Positions 15,813 to 24,395 are shown, counted from the first letter of the stretch. The stretch: 64,000 bases of DNA from Cupriavidus necator N-1 (GCF_000219215.1 NC_015723.1:930001-994000), one strand, 5' to 3'. A program made the numbers and translations. The notes: generated from the letters alone by a model not told the origin.

Positions 15813-17003
15813 ATGGCACATCTCACCAAGGCCGTACACGACTATCGCCTGGCGGCGATGCACAGGCTGATGGACAAGCTGCGCGTCGATGCGCTGGTGT
15901 TCGGCACGCCAGACTTCTTCCAGTACGCCACCAACTTCCAGCTCGATGTCTGGCCGTGGGAGCGCCCGGTGTTCGTGGTGGTGCCGCGCAATGGCGACAC
16001 CTTCGCGGTCATGAACGAGCTGTCGACCAACCATATGCGCTTTGCGACCGAGAAGGGCACGGTCTGGCTTGCCGATATCACCTACTATTCCGAGCATCCC
16101 CGTGTCTCGAACCGCCTGCCGCTGCCCGCGCAGCTGCCGGAAGTGGTTGCTGCGCTGCTGGGGGCCAGGGGGCTCGGCATGTCGCGGATTGCGGTCGACG
16201 TCCAGCATCCGATCCTGGCCGGTGCGCAGCGCTACCTGCCTGAACTCACGCTGCGGCCCGCCATGGCGGAGATGCGCAGCCTGCGCTGGGTCAAGCATGC
16301 GGAGGAGCTGCAGGTCATGCGCGAGCTCGGTGCGCTGACGGACTGGGTGCAGGATCGCTACCGCGAGAACTTCCGGCCAGGGCGGCTGGTGCAGGAACTC
16401 GACCACGCCATGGCGGCGCTGATGTCAGAGGAGGCGGCGCGGCGCTTTCCGGGCGAGGATTTCGATATCCTCAAATGCTGGACGCTGACCGGGCCGGCTT
16501 CGGCATCGCCGCATGGCGATGGCGCCGGATGCGGCGCACGGATCTGCGCCGGCGACACCATCGTCAACCTGGTGCTGCCGCGCCTGAACGGGCTTTATGT
16601 CGAGAACGAGCGCACCTGGTTTTGCGGGCGCCCTGGCGGCGAGCAGGCGCGGCTCTACCAGGTTGCGGCAAAGGCCACCGACGCTGCCGTTGCGGCGGCG
16701 GTGGTGGGCAAGCGCGTCTGCGACATGGATGCGGCCGCGCAGGCTGTGATCGAGCAGGCCGGCTGCGGGGACTACGTGTTCCATCGCACTGGCCACGCGG
16801 TCGGGCTGATGCTGCACGAATACCCGGAGGACATGGCGTTCAATACCCGTCCGCTGCTTGCGGGAGAGGTGTATTCGGCGGAGCCGGGTCTCTATGTCTA
16901 TGGTCTCGGCGGCTTCCGGCTGGACGATACCGTGGTGGTTGGCGACCAGCCGGAAGTCATCATCAAGACGCCGAAGACGCTGGAATTCGCCACCGTGGAC
17001 TAG
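15813..17003 (+). CDS. M24 family metallopeptidase-fold protein (Xaa-Pro peptidase/creatinase-like)
   Basis: 396 residues with the two-domain creatinase/prolidase layout: an N-terminal domain (to about residue 170) and a C-terminal pita-bread domain. Visible C-terminal pieces include GAGCGARICAGDTIVNLVLPRLNGLYVENERTWFCG (region of the first metal ligands), HRTGHAVGLMLHEYPEDM (metal-ligand His region) and EVYSAEPGLYVYGLGGFRLDDTVVV (metal-ligand Glu region). Where true peptidases have a D-x-G motif this protein reads VNLVL and VENERT, so metal binding may be altered; creatinases lack metals altogether. With a Bug protein in front, hydrolysis of an imported amide or dipeptide-like compound is plausible. 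Confidence 0.87.
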   Translation: MAHLTKAVHDYRLAAMHRLMDKLRVDALVFGTPDFFQYATNFQLDVWPWERPVFVVVPRNGDTFAVMNELSTNHMRFATEKGTVWLADITYYSEHPRVSNRLPLPAQLPEVVAALLGARGLGMSRIAVDVQHPILAGAQRYLPELTLRPAMAEMRSLRWVKHAEELQVMRELGALTDWVQDRYRENFRPGRLVQELDHAMAALMSEEAARRFPGEDFDILKCWTLTGPASASPHGDGAGCGARICAGDTIVNLVLPRLNGLYVENERTWFCGRPGGEQARLYQVAAKATDAAVAAAVVGKRVCDMDAAAQAVIEQAGCGDYVFHRTGHAVGLMLHEYPEDMAFNTRPLLAGEVYSAEPGLYVYGLGGFRLDDTVVVGDQPEVIIKTPKTLEFATVD

Positions 17004-17019
17004 GCGCCAGCCGCGTAGC

Positions 17020-18033
17020 TCAGTCGAGCGTCACTCCCGTATCCGCCGTCAGTTTCAGAACCACTGGCAAGTAGGCCTTGTATGCGGCCTCCGCCTGCGC
17101 CGGCGTATTGCCGAGCGGTTCCGCGCCCATGTCCACGATGCGCCGCTGCATGTCGGCGCTGGCGACCAGGCTGGCGGTCTCGCGGCCCAGGCGGTCGATG
17201 ATGTCCTGCGGCGTCTTCGCGGGCGCCATCAGCGTGATCGGGCCGGTCAGCCGGAACGGGTCGTCGGCGTAGCCGGCCTCGGCGAAGGTCGGCACGTCTG
17301 GCAGGCCCTGTGCGCGGCGCGTGCCGGTGACCGCGAGGGGCCGCAGCTTGCCGGTGGCGAAGTGCTGCTTGAGTGCGGTCACGGAGCCCACCGTCACGTT
17401 GACTTGGCCGGCCAGCAGGTCGGTCACCATCGGCCCTTCGCCGCGGTAGGGCACGTGCAGCATGTCCGCCTGGTATTGCCTGGCGAGGTAAGTCTGGATG
17501 GTATGTGGCTGCGTGCCCGGGCCCCACGACCCCATGCGCAGCTTGCCGGGCGACGCCTTGGCATAGGCCAGCAGTTCGGCAACGGTCTTGGCCGGCACGC
17601 TGCTGTTGACCGCCAGCACGGTGCGCGCGGTGGCGATGTCGGAGATCGGGCGCAGTTCAGTGCGCGGATCGTAGGGCAGCTTCTTGTACAGCGCCAGGTT
17701 GGACGTGATCGGGCCGGGAATGGTCATCAGCAGCGTATAGCCGTCAGGCGCCGACTTGGCGACATAGTCGGTGCCAATGATGCCGCCGGCGCCGCCCTTG
17801 TTCTCCACCACCACCGTCTTGCCGAGCTGGCGCGACAGGCCATCGCCGATGGTGCGCGCCAGCGTGTCGGTCAGCCCGCCCGGCGGGTAGGCAACGATCA
17901 GGTGGATGGGCTTGGCCGGGTAGGCGCCCTGTGCGCCGGCCGGCGTGGGCGTGGCGGCCAGGGCCAGCAAGGTGAGCAGGGGCAGGGCGGCTTGCAGCAG
18001 CGGGCCGCGCAGCAGGGGGGCAGCGGTCATCAT
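17020..18033 (-). CDS. Bug/TctC family tripartite tricarboxylate transporter substrate-binding protein
   Basis: 337 residues from the ATG at 18031-18033 (a second ATG follows directly). The signal peptide is long and Leu-rich (LLRGPLLQAALPLLTLLALAATPTPAGAQG); mature part starts YPAKPIHLIVAYPPGGLTDTLAR, then KTVVVENKGGAGGIIGTDYVAKSAPDGYTLLM and DVPTFAEAGYADD. Last gene of the four-gene DUF1254/Bug operon under the GntR regulator at 21853; 59 nt separate it from the preceding Bug gene. Convergent with the M24 peptidase gene (16 nt). Confidence 0.92.
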   Translation of the reverse strand: MMTAAPLLRGPLLQAALPLLTLLALAATPTPAGAQGAYPAKPIHLIVAYPPGGLTDTLARTIGDGLSRQLGKTVVVENKGGAGGIIGTDYVAKSAPDGYTLLMTIPGPITSNLALYKKLPYDPRTELRPISDIATARTVLAVNSSVPAKTVAELLAYAKASPGKLRMGSWGPGTQPHTIQTYLARQYQADMLHVPYRGEGPMVTDLLAGQVNVTVGSVTALKQHFATGKLRPLAVTGTRRAQGLPDVPTFAEAGYADDPFRLTGPITLMAPAKTPQDIIDRLGRETASLVASADMQRRIVDMGAEPLGNTPAQAEAAYKAYLPVVLKLTADTGVTLD

Positions 18034-18092
18034 GATGGCGTTGTTTCCTTGGGATGGATGGTCACGTGTTGCCCTACGTCGAAGGGGATGTC

Positions 18093-19073
18093 TCACTCCA
18101 GCTTGATGCCGCGCGCCTTGATCAGCTTGCCCCATTTGCCGATTTCCTGGTCGATGAAGGCGGAAAACGCGCTGCCCGGCTCTGGCTGCGGCTCAAGCCC
18201 CAGCCCCAGCAGCTTCTTGCGGATCTCGGCATCGGCCAGCACGGCCGATGCCTCGCGGTTCAAGCGCTCGGAGACGGCGGGCGGCGTGCCGGCCGGCGCG
18301 ACCAGGCCGAACCAGCCGTAGCCGACCATGCCCGGGTAACCCTGCTCGGCAAAGGTGGGCGCATCCGGATAGACCGGCGAACGCTGTTCCGAGGCCACTG
18401 CCAGCACACGCAGCTTGCCGGCCTTGATAAAGGGCAGCGCCGAGGTGATGGCGGTCAGGGTGGCGTCCGCGCGGCCGGCCAGCAGTTCGGTATAGGCGGT
18501 GGCGTCGCCGCGGTAGTGGACATTCAGCAGCTTGAACTTGCCGACCTGCCCGAACAGTTCGGCGGTCAGGTGCGGGCCCGAGCCTGCGCCCGGGGAGGCC
18601 AGCGTCACGCCATCCGGCTTGTCCCGGGCCATGCGCACGAAGTCGGACACGGTGCGAGCCGGCGAGCTGGCATTGACGATCAGGAAGACCGGCCCCAGCA
18701 CGCGCGGCCCCACTGGCACGAAGTCCTTGTGGACGTCGTAGCGCTGAGCGATGCCTGCCGCGGTATTGATGGCGAAGGGCGCGGCGGCCCACAGCAGCGT
18801 GTAGCCGTCCGGCGCGGCATGGGCCACCTGCTCGGTGGCCAGGCGCGTGCCGGCGCCAGGCTTGTTCTCCACCACCACCTGTTGGCCAAGCTTGTGGCCA
18901 AGTGCCTCGGCAAGAATGCGGGCAGAGATGTCATTGGAGCCGCCAGCGCCATATGGCGACACCAGCTTGACCGGCCGCGACGGATACGTTTGCGCCTGCG
19001 CGGGGCTGGCCAGGCACAGCATCGCCAGGCCGGCCGTCAGCACGGCCCGGGCGAAGATTGAGGTCCGATTCAT
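18093..19073 (-). CDS. Bug/TctC family tripartite tricarboxylate transporter substrate-binding protein
   Basis: 326 residues. Signal peptide MNRTSIFARAVLTAGLAMLCLASPAQAQT; mature protein begins YPSRPVKLVSPYGAGGSNDISARILAEAL and carries QQVVVENKPGAGTRLATEQVAHAAPDGYTLLW and DAPTFAEQGYPGMVGYGW. Its start overlaps the stop of the preceding DUF1254 gene as ATGA (19070-19073), so translation is coupled. A second Bug gene follows. Two binding proteins in one operon may give two ligand specificities for one pathway. Confidence 0.93.
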   Translation of the reverse strand: MNRTSIFARAVLTAGLAMLCLASPAQAQTYPSRPVKLVSPYGAGGSNDISARILAEALGHKLGQQVVVENKPGAGTRLATEQVAHAAPDGYTLLWAAAPFAINTAAGIAQRYDVHKDFVPVGPRVLGPVFLIVNASSPARTVSDFVRMARDKPDGVTLASPGAGSGPHLTAELFGQVGKFKLLNVHYRGDATAYTELLAGRADATLTAITSALPFIKAGKLRVLAVASEQRSPVYPDAPTFAEQGYPGMVGYGWFGLVAPAGTPPAVSERLNREASAVLADAEIRKKLLGLGLEPQPEPGSAFSAFIDQEIGKWGKLIKARGIKLE

Positions 19074-20398
19074 GATGCTTCCTTCATGCGGCGGATGGGT
19101 GGATAGCGGAAGGTGCGTTCCAGGTGCGTGATACCGGGCACGTAGAGACGCAACGCTACATAGAACGGCTCCGCGGGTGCCGGCAGCCAGTTACCGGCCA
19201 GGGCGTTCTCCGAAGGGGGCTGCGCGCCCAGCACGATGCGCAGGCTGCCATCGGGCGCCGAGCGCAGGGCCGGCGAGCGGTCGCCCAGCGAGTAGCGCTG
19301 CAGGGGGTTCTCGACCAGCATGCAGTCCGATTTGCGGTACATGGTCAGCGACCAGAATGCGCCCGCCTGGGGTAGTCCTTGCGGGGGAAACACCAGTTCA
19401 TACTGGTGCGTGCCGTCCAGCGGCAAGCCGTCGCCATCGCAATCGGCCATCAGGTACATGGCTTCCTCAACGCCTAGCGCACCAATGTAGTTGCGCGCCA
19501 CTTCGGCGCGCAGAGCGTAGTGGGTGCCGAACGAGGTGCGGATTTCCACCGGCAGGAACCAGCCGCCGCCCAGCGCGGAGGCCCTGGGCGCGGCCAGTTC
19601 CGCGTCGACCTGCGTCAGCGCGGTGGCCAGTGCCGCGCGCTGTGCCCCGGTCAGCGGCGCATTGCTGCCGATGCCGGCCGGGGCAAAGGCGCGGACCAGT
19701 TCGGCTTCGGCGGCGGGTGGCGGGTTCTCGCGCAGCATGCGGGTGACGACGGCGGCGTAGCGGTCGGGATCGGCTGGCCGCTCGCCGGCTTGCATGCCAG
19801 CATCGAATACGGTTGCTGCGCTGGTGCCGTCTGGCCGGCGCAGGCGGATGCCGTCCTGCAGGGCATGTGCACCCGGCAAATCGGCTTCGCCATCGGCCAG
19901 GACGCGGCCGATGATCCAGACTGCGTTGGTGGGACAGGGCAGCGGCGTTGCGCCGGCCGGCACCTCGCCGCGCCAGGCTGGCCCATGCAGCAGCCACGTG
20001 CCGCCTTGAGTGCCGGTGGTGCGGGTGCCGATATAGCCGAACGGGTTGGTATAGGCGTCTAGCAGGCCGAGCACGTAGTAGCGGCCGTGGCAGTCGGGCA
20101 CATCGAGCAGCAGCGGACCGCCGGACAGGTCGAGCCACGCATTGGTGTAGAGCGTGTCGTTGTTCGGCGTGACGACCTGCCGGTGCTGCGGGCCGAGCAG
20201 CGCGCGCACATGCGTGACGGTGTTGATCCAGCGCAGTGTGGAATCGGGCCCGTCGCCGGCAAAGACCCCGGCGCCATCGCGGCGCGGGCAGGTGGCGGCG
20301 CGCATGCGCGCCATCTCGTACAGCGGCAGCGTGTAGCGCACCGCGTCGCACGCCAGTGTGCCGAGCTGGTTGTCGTGGGGCTCCATGGCGCGCTCCAT
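19070..20398 (-). CDS. DUF1254/DUF1214 domain-containing protein
   Basis: About 442 residues from the ATG at 20396-20398, which overlaps the stop of the preceding paralogue by one base; a second ATG at 20384-20386 with GGAG in front is an equally good start. The N-terminal DUF1254 part contains RWINTVTHVRALLGPQHRQVVTPNNDTLYTNAWLDLSGGPLLLDVPD and RYYVLGLLDAYTNPFGYIG; the C-terminal DUF1214 part contains FWSLTMYRKSDCMLVENPLQRYSLGDRSP and NWLPAPAEPFYVALRLYVP. No signal peptide, so probably cytoplasmic. The family has no settled function. It is sandwiched between a paralogue and two Bug genes. Confidence 0.9.
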   Translation of the reverse strand: MERAMEPHDNQLGTLACDAVRYTLPLYEMARMRAATCPRRDGAGVFAGDGPDSTLRWINTVTHVRALLGPQHRQVVTPNNDTLYTNAWLDLSGGPLLLDVPDCHGRYYVLGLLDAYTNPFGYIGTRTTGTQGGTWLLHGPAWRGEVPAGATPLPCPTNAVWIIGRVLADGEADLPGAHALQDGIRLRRPDGTSAATVFDAGMQAGERPADPDRYAAVVTRMLRENPPPAAEAELVRAFAPAGIGSNAPLTGAQRAALATALTQVDAELAAPRASALGGGWFLPVEIRTSFGTHYALRAEVARNYIGALGVEEAMYLMADCDGDGLPLDGTHQYELVFPPQGLPQAGAFWSLTMYRKSDCMLVENPLQRYSLGDRSPALRSAPDGSLRIVLGAQPPSENALAGNWLPAPAEPFYVALRLYVPGITHLERTFRYPPIRRMKEAS

Positions 20399-21711
20399 CA
20401 GGCAACGCGCCGCAAGGGCGGGATCACGTAGTCGCCGGCCATGAAGCCATCGGTCGGTTGGTAGAGCCGCAGGATCAGGTAGAACGGGCCGTCCGGTGCC
20501 GGCAGCCAGTTGTCCTGCGCCTGCGTGGGGCGCTGGTGCGAGATGGTCAGGGTGAGGCCACCGTCGGCATCGTATTGCAGCCCGGGGCTGCGGTCGCCCA
20601 GTGCGTAGCGCCCGATGGCGTTGTCGGTGAAGAAGCGGTCGGCGCCGTAGAGCGAGACCGACCAGAACGCCTGCGCCGGCGGCAGGTGTCCCGCGGGGAA
20701 GTGCAGGGCGTAGGCGTGGCGGCCGTGCAGCAGTTCGCCGTCGGCGTCGTAGTCGGCAGCGGCATAGACGGCCTCGTCGGCGCGCAGTGCGCCCAGGCCC
20801 TTCATCGCGGTAACCGCGCGCTGCATCCAGTCGTCGCCATAGCGGCCCAGCAGCAGGCTGTAGGTCCAGCTCTTGCGCGCATGGCTGCGGGTGTTGGCCT
20901 CGATCAGGGCCATGCCTTCGTGCCAGGCGCGGACCAGGCCCTGTTGCACCGCAGGCCGCAGCGCGCCCACATCGACGGCGTCGCCGGCGCGGATGCCGCA
21001 TTTGCGCAGCAACGACAGCAGGCCCGCGGCAGAAGGCTCGGCAGGATACTCGCGCAGGGCGTTGAAGATGTTGGCGAAGAAGTCCAGCGCAGGCTCGCCG
21101 CCATCCTGCCAGTCGCGCACGCAGGCGGGCTGCATCCTGGTGCCGCCGGACAGGCGGAAGCCGTTCTGGAAGGCGCTCGCCGCCGGCAGGTCGTCGGCAC
21201 CGGTCACCAGCACGCGGCCCAGCAGCCAGACCAGTGAGGTGGGGCAGCGCACCACGTGGTCGCCTTCGGCGTGCTGCCCGGGGCCGGCCAGAACGATGTC
21301 GGCGCCGGCCGCGGGCACATTGCGCGGGCCCAGGTTCTCGAAGTTGTTGGTCCAGGCGTCCAGCAGCTCCACCACGTAATAGCGGCTGGCGTCCGCCAGT
21401 GCGGGCACGTGCAGCGTGACCGGGCCGTCGGCCAGGTTGACCCAGGCGCAGAAGTAGAGCAGGTCGTTGGCCGGGGTGACGATGTCGCGGTCCTTGTGCG
21501 TCCACTGGTGCGTGCTGGCCGACAGCACGTTGACGGGGGCACGGCCGTAGCCCGTGGCCTGGGCTACGTAGGTCTGCAGCCGGCAGGTGCGCAGGCTTTC
21601 AAACAGCGGATAGGTGGCAAGCACCAGCGGCAGCGCCGCCGCGGCGGTGAGGGCTTCCTGGGGCGTGTCGATGGGTGCGCCGGCAAGGAAGGGCGCAGCG
21701 GGTTGGTTCAT
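20398..21711 (-). CDS. DUF1254/DUF1214 domain-containing protein (paralogue of the next gene)
   Basis: 437 residues from the ATG at 21709-21711 with GGAG upstream. Same two-domain plan as its neighbour: DUF1254 with HKDRDIVTPANDLLYFCAWVNLADGPVTLHVP and YYVVELLDAWTNNFENLG, then DUF1214 with FWSVSLYGADRFFTDNAIGRYALGDRSPGL and DNWLPAPDGPFYLILRLYQP. The two tandem copies differ clearly in sequence, so this is an old duplication. First gene of the operon, divergent from the GntR regulator. Function unknown; the TPxNDTLY-type motif and the DUF1214 GDR and NWLPAP motifs are what identify the family. Confidence 0.9.
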   Translation of the reverse strand: MNQPAAPFLAGAPIDTPQEALTAAAALPLVLATYPLFESLRTCRLQTYVAQATGYGRAPVNVLSASTHQWTHKDRDIVTPANDLLYFCAWVNLADGPVTLHVPALADASRYYVVELLDAWTNNFENLGPRNVPAAGADIVLAGPGQHAEGDHVVRCPTSLVWLLGRVLVTGADDLPAASAFQNGFRLSGGTRMQPACVRDWQDGGEPALDFFANIFNALREYPAEPSAAGLLSLLRKCGIRAGDAVDVGALRPAVQQGLVRAWHEGMALIEANTRSHARKSWTYSLLLGRYGDDWMQRAVTAMKGLGALRADEAVYAAADYDADGELLHGRHAYALHFPAGHLPPAQAFWSVSLYGADRFFTDNAIGRYALGDRSPGLQYDADGGLTLTISHQRPTQAQDNWLPAPDGPFYLILRLYQPTDGFMAGDYVIPPLRRVA

Positions 21712-21784
21712 GGCGTTGTCTCCGTATGCGTGCGCCATGACTTTTTGGGCGGCGCCGCGAATCTTGTCATTGACGTGTCGGAGC

Positions 21785-21825
21785 ATGTTGTCATGACATG
21801 TTATGATGAGTCAATGTTGTTATGA
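21785..21825. promoter_or_regulatory. Putative GntR operator region: palindrome plus repeated half-sites
   Basis: TGTCATGACA (21789-21798) is a perfect 10-bp palindrome. The 12-mer ATGTTGTCATGA (21785-21796) recurs with one change as ATGTTGTTATGA (21814-21825), 29 nt later. Both lie between the divergent DUF1254 operon and the GntR gene, so they are candidate binding sites for that regulator. Confidence 0.55.
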
Positions 21826-21852
21826 TAAGTGGATGCCCGCATCGGACATGAC

Positions 21853-22590
21853 GTGAACACCACCAATCTCGTGACAACAAGCTCCCTGCCTCGCTTCAAG
21901 CAGATCGAAGGCGCGCTGCGCCAGCGCATCGTCAACAATGAATGGACTCCGGGCATCAAGCTGCCGTCCGAGGCTGAGCTGATGGCTGAATTCGGCGTCA
22001 GCCGCATCACCGTGCGCCAGTCGCTGGCATCGCTGCTTGCCGAAGGGCTGATCGAGACGGTGCACGGCAAGGGCAGCTTTGTCAGCCGTCCGGCGGGGCA
22101 GGCGGACCTGGGGCCGTTGACTGGCTTTTTCGATTACATGCGTGCGCGCGGGCACGAAGCGCACGGCAAGCTGCTGTCGACGCGGCTGATTGCGGCGCCG
22201 GCCATCGCCACCGATGCGCTGCGCCTGCCACCGGGAACAAAGCTGCTGTGCGTGACCATGCTCAAGTCAGTGGCAGGCACCCCGGTGGCGGTGGGCATGA
22301 CGATGGCGCCCGAACCCCTGATGCGCGCGATCCTGGAGCACGACCTTGAACGTCACGATGCACTGATGATCGTGGAAGCCCGCCTGGGTTATCGCCTCAA
22401 GTACCTGCACACGGAGAGCGCGGCAATCCCTGCCAATGCCGAAACCGCGCGCCGCCTCAAGGTGGCGCCCGGCGAGCCGCTGCTGCGCATCCGGTTCACG
22501 CCGCACGACATCGACGACAAGCCGCTGGCTTTCTCCGAGTTCATGTTTCGTGGCGACAAGTTCACCTACAAGGCTTGCGTGCGGCGCTAG
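21853..22590 (+). CDS. GntR family transcriptional regulator (HutC/UTRA subfamily)
   Basis: About 245 residues if the GTG at 21853 is used; an in-frame GTG at 21829 would add eight residues, and neither has a strong site. The winged helix reads LPRFKQIEGALRQRIVNNEWTPGIKLPSEAELMAEFGVSRITVRQSLASLLAEGLIETVHGKGSFVS, and the rest is a UTRA ligand domain (TKLLCVTMLKSVAGTPVAVGMTMAPEPL; YLHTESAAIPANAETARRLKVAPGEPLLRI). It diverges from the DUF1254/Bug operon and most likely represses it until a small ligand binds. Confidence 0.92.
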   Translation: MNTTNLVTTSSLPRFKQIEGALRQRIVNNEWTPGIKLPSEAELMAEFGVSRITVRQSLASLLAEGLIETVHGKGSFVSRPAGQADLGPLTGFFDYMRARGHEAHGKLLSTRLIAAPAIATDALRLPPGTKLLCVTMLKSVAGTPVAVGMTMAPEPLMRAILEHDLERHDALMIVEARLGYRLKYLHTESAAIPANAETARRLKVAPGEPLLRIRFTPHDIDDKPLAFSEFMFRGDKFTYKACVRR

Positions 22591-22624
22591 CGCTGCCTGG
22601 CAGTGGCGCCAGGGGAACTTTTGT

Positions 22625-22653
22625 GCCGATGCCGTGGCCTGAACGGCATCGGC
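22625..22653. terminator. 11-bp perfect hairpin after the GntR gene
   Basis: GCCGATGCCGT (22625-22635) and ACGGCATCGGC (22643-22653) pair perfectly with a 7-nt loop. It lies 35 nt after the GntR stop. There is no U-run on the plus strand (on the minus strand it is followed by ACAAAAG), so termination is plausible but not canonical. Confidence 0.45.
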
Positions 22654-22703
22654 GCCGGCGTTAGAATGTGGCGTCCAGTTCTGCCACAGCCCAGGAGTTC
22701 AAG

Positions 22704-23063
22704 ATGCTTTCGCCGCTTTTTCCGCGTTCCCTGTCCACCGCGCTGGTGATGGCGTTGTCGGTCACGTGCGCGTCGGCGGCGCTGGCTGCGGGGCAGGACG
22801 GCGCACCAAAGCCGCGCGGCAAGGACGAGGCCCCGGAGGCCCCGGTTGCCTGCATGAAGGCGGTCAAGGCAGCGCTGCCCAATCCCGCCAGCTTCAAGTG
22901 GATCGGCGGCAAGACCCGCAAGGTGGCCGAAGACGCCTACAGCGTGGTGGCCGACGTCGAATACCTGGCGCAGGACGGCGCCGTGCGCAAGGCCAAGGTC
23001 CAGTGCGACGTGCTGCGCGCCCCGGGCAACCAGTTCGTGGTGCCCAAGGTCAGGCTGCCGTAA
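22704..23063 (+). CDS. Small secreted/periplasmic hypothetical protein (119 residues)
   Basis: AGGAG stands 7 nt before the ATG at 22704. A signal peptide is clear: MLSPLFPRSLSTALVMALSVTCASAALA, cleaved near ALA-AGQ. The mature ~90 residues start with a charged, Pro-rich linker and then APVACMKAVKAALPNPASFKWIGGKTRKVAEDAYSVVADVEYLAQDGAVRKAKVQCDVL; the two Cys could form a disulfide. The PNPxSFKW...V...Y.A.N.FG-like pattern resembles small periplasmic proteins annotated as unknown. Stands alone between the GntR gene and the convergent GFA gene. Confidence 0.78.
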   Translation: MLSPLFPRSLSTALVMALSVTCASAALAAGQDGAPKPRGKDEAPEAPVACMKAVKAALPNPASFKWIGGKTRKVAEDAYSVVADVEYLAQDGAVRKAKVQCDVLRAPGNQFVVPKVRLP

Positions 23064-23068
23064 TAGGG

Positions 23069-23485
23069 CTAGCTGGCCGGCATCCGCTCGAATGCCTGCA
23101 GTGAAGGATCGATGGCGTCCCACGCCGGCGCGCGGGCGCTGTAGGTGAGGACCTGCGGCACGAAGCGGTCCGGGTCGTCCAGGCTGCCCGCGTGGACCGC
23201 GATCAGCTCCGGCATCGCGGCAAAGCGCAGGAAGACCGGCGTGCCGCAGACCGGGCAAAAGGCGTGGACCTTCACGTTGCCGCTGTCGCCCGCGACCTCC
23301 CAGTGCGTGGCTTCACCAGCGATGGTCATCTCGGCGCGCGCGGGAAAGGTCAGGTAGGAGCCGTGCCCGGTGCCGCTGCGCCGCTGGCAGTCGCGGCACT
23401 GGCAGTGGTTCTGGAAGACGGGCGCGTGCCTGGTTGCGTAGCGGATCGCGCCGCACGCGCATCCGCCGGTGTAGGGCTGGGTCAT
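23069..23485 (-). CDS. GFA family protein (glutathione-dependent formaldehyde-activating-like, zinc)
   Basis: 138 residues from the ATG at 23483-23485, preceded by GGGAG; the frame reaches a TTG two codons upstream. The zinc cysteines typical of the GFA fold are present as GGCACGAIRY, HCQCRDCQRRSG and FCPVCGTPVF. The family includes S-(hydroxymethyl)glutathione synthase, but most members, including short ones like this, have unproven activity. Third gene of the minus-strand group ArsR - SRPBCC - GFA, 14 nt after the SRPBCC stop, so probably co-transcribed. Confidence 0.9.
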   Translation of the reverse strand: MTQPYTGGCACGAIRYATRHAPVFQNHCQCRDCQRRSGTGHGSYLTFPARAEMTIAGEATHWEVAGDSGNVKVHAFCPVCGTPVFLRFAAMPELIAVHAGSLDDPDRFVPQVLTYSARAPAWDAIDPSLQAFERMPAS

Positions 23486-23499
23486 GAGCAACTCCCGGT

Positions 23500-23964
23500 T
23501 CAGGCTGCCTTCGGCTTGGCGAAGACGTCGATGGCCTGCCCTGTTTCCAGAAGGGACTTCAGGCTGGAAAGAACAATCGGCCAGCCCTGCCTGATGGCCT
23601 TGTCCATCCCGCTGCCGGCCTCGAGTTCGTCATGGGTGACGGTCAGCCGCACCATCTCCTCGTACGCCTCGATGTCGAAGCTCACGCGGCTGTAGCTGGC
23701 CGGATCGGCGGCCTGCGAGGGGCTCGCCCACGTGATGACCAGGCGCGTCGGCGGCGCGGCCTCGACTACCTTGCCGACCACCTGGACCGTGCGCTGCTCG
23801 TTGGCGCGCACGTGCTCCCAGGCCGATCCGGGCTTCCAGTCGGAGACGTTCTCGTGGCCCCAGTAGCGTCGCGCGATCTCCGGTTTCGTGATGGCCTCGA
23901 ACACTTTATCCGGCGTCGAGCGGATGTAGGTCACATAAACGAAGCTGGTCTTCTCCTGGCTCAT
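23500..23964 (-). CDS. SRPBCC/AHSA1 domain protein (START-like)
   Basis: 154 residues starting MSQEKTSFVYVTYIRSTPDKVFEAITKPEIARRYWGHENVSDWKPGSAWEH, the AHSA1 (Aha1 C-terminal-like) ligand-cavity fold; later VSFDIEAYEEMVRLTVTHDELEAG is the matching beta-sheet region. Its ATG overlaps the stop of the ArsR gene by 4 nt (23961-23964), a very common ArsR-AHSA1 pair in proteobacteria. Role unknown, perhaps binding of a hydrophobic ligand. Confidence 0.92.
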   Translation of the reverse strand: MSQEKTSFVYVTYIRSTPDKVFEAITKPEIARRYWGHENVSDWKPGSAWEHVRANEQRTVQVVGKVVEAAPPTRLVITWASPSQAADPASYSRVSFDIEAYEEMVRLTVTHDELEAGSGMDKAIRQGWPIVLSSLKSLLETGQAIDVFAKPKAA

Positions 23965-24281
23965 TGCTGATCTCCTTCGAGTTCGTTCTTCAGGTCGTGC
24001 AGCAGGCTGAGCCGCTGACGTTCGAATTTCCGCACCCAGCGCTCGTAGACCTCGTGCAGCGGCACCGGGTTGATGAAATGCAGCTTCTCCCGGCCACGCC
24101 GGACCGTGCTCACCAGGTTGGCCGCCTCGAGGATCCCGAGGTGCTGGGTGGCTGATTGCCGCGCCATGTTCAGGTGCTCGCAGAGTTCGCCCAGCGTCTG
24201 CCCGTTCCGCTCGTACAGCAGGTCGAGCAGCTTTCTGCGTGTCGGGTCGCCCAGCGCCTTGAAAACCTTGTCAGCGTCCAT
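23961..24281 (-). CDS. ArsR family transcriptional regulator
   Basis: 106 residues: MDADKVFKALGDPTRRKLLDLLYERNGQTLGELCEHLNMARQSATQHLGILEAANLVSTVRRGREKLHFIN is the full ArsR winged helix. The metal-binding ELCVCDL motif is absent (GELCEHL), so this is the non-metal type paired with AHSA1 proteins. It overlaps the SRPBCC gene by 4 nt and faces the DUF1579 gene. The perfect inverted repeat at 24315-24334, 34 nt upstream of its start, is the likely autoregulatory operator. Confidence 0.94.
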   Translation of the reverse strand: MDADKVFKALGDPTRRKLLDLLYERNGQTLGELCEHLNMARQSATQHLGILEAANLVSTVRRGREKLHFINPVPLHEVYERWVRKFERQRLSLLHDLKNELEGDQQ

Positions 24282-24314
24282 CCCATCCGTTGTGTTTGTG
24301 CATGAGGGGAGTAT

Positions 24315-24334
24315 ATGCAGGCAAATACCTGCAT
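24315..24334. promoter_or_regulatory. Putative ArsR operator (7-bp inverted repeat)
   Basis: ATGCAGG (24315-24321) and CCTGCAT (24328-24334) around 6 nt. The internal 10-mer TGCAGGCAAA (24316-24325) occurs again at 24371-24380, nearer the divergent DUF1579 gene, suggesting a second half-site. Confidence 0.6.
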
Positions 24335-24382
24335 GTCAATCAGCGCGTCAGGCCAACGCAGCACAGCCAATTGCAGGCAAAA

Positions 24383-24395
24383 GTGGACACTGTCC
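24383..24395. repeat. 13-bp palindrome with central C
   Basis: TGGACA-C-TGTCCA, 69 nt before the DUF1579 start. The same arms with an AAA spacer occur at 45656-45670. Confidence 0.4.
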
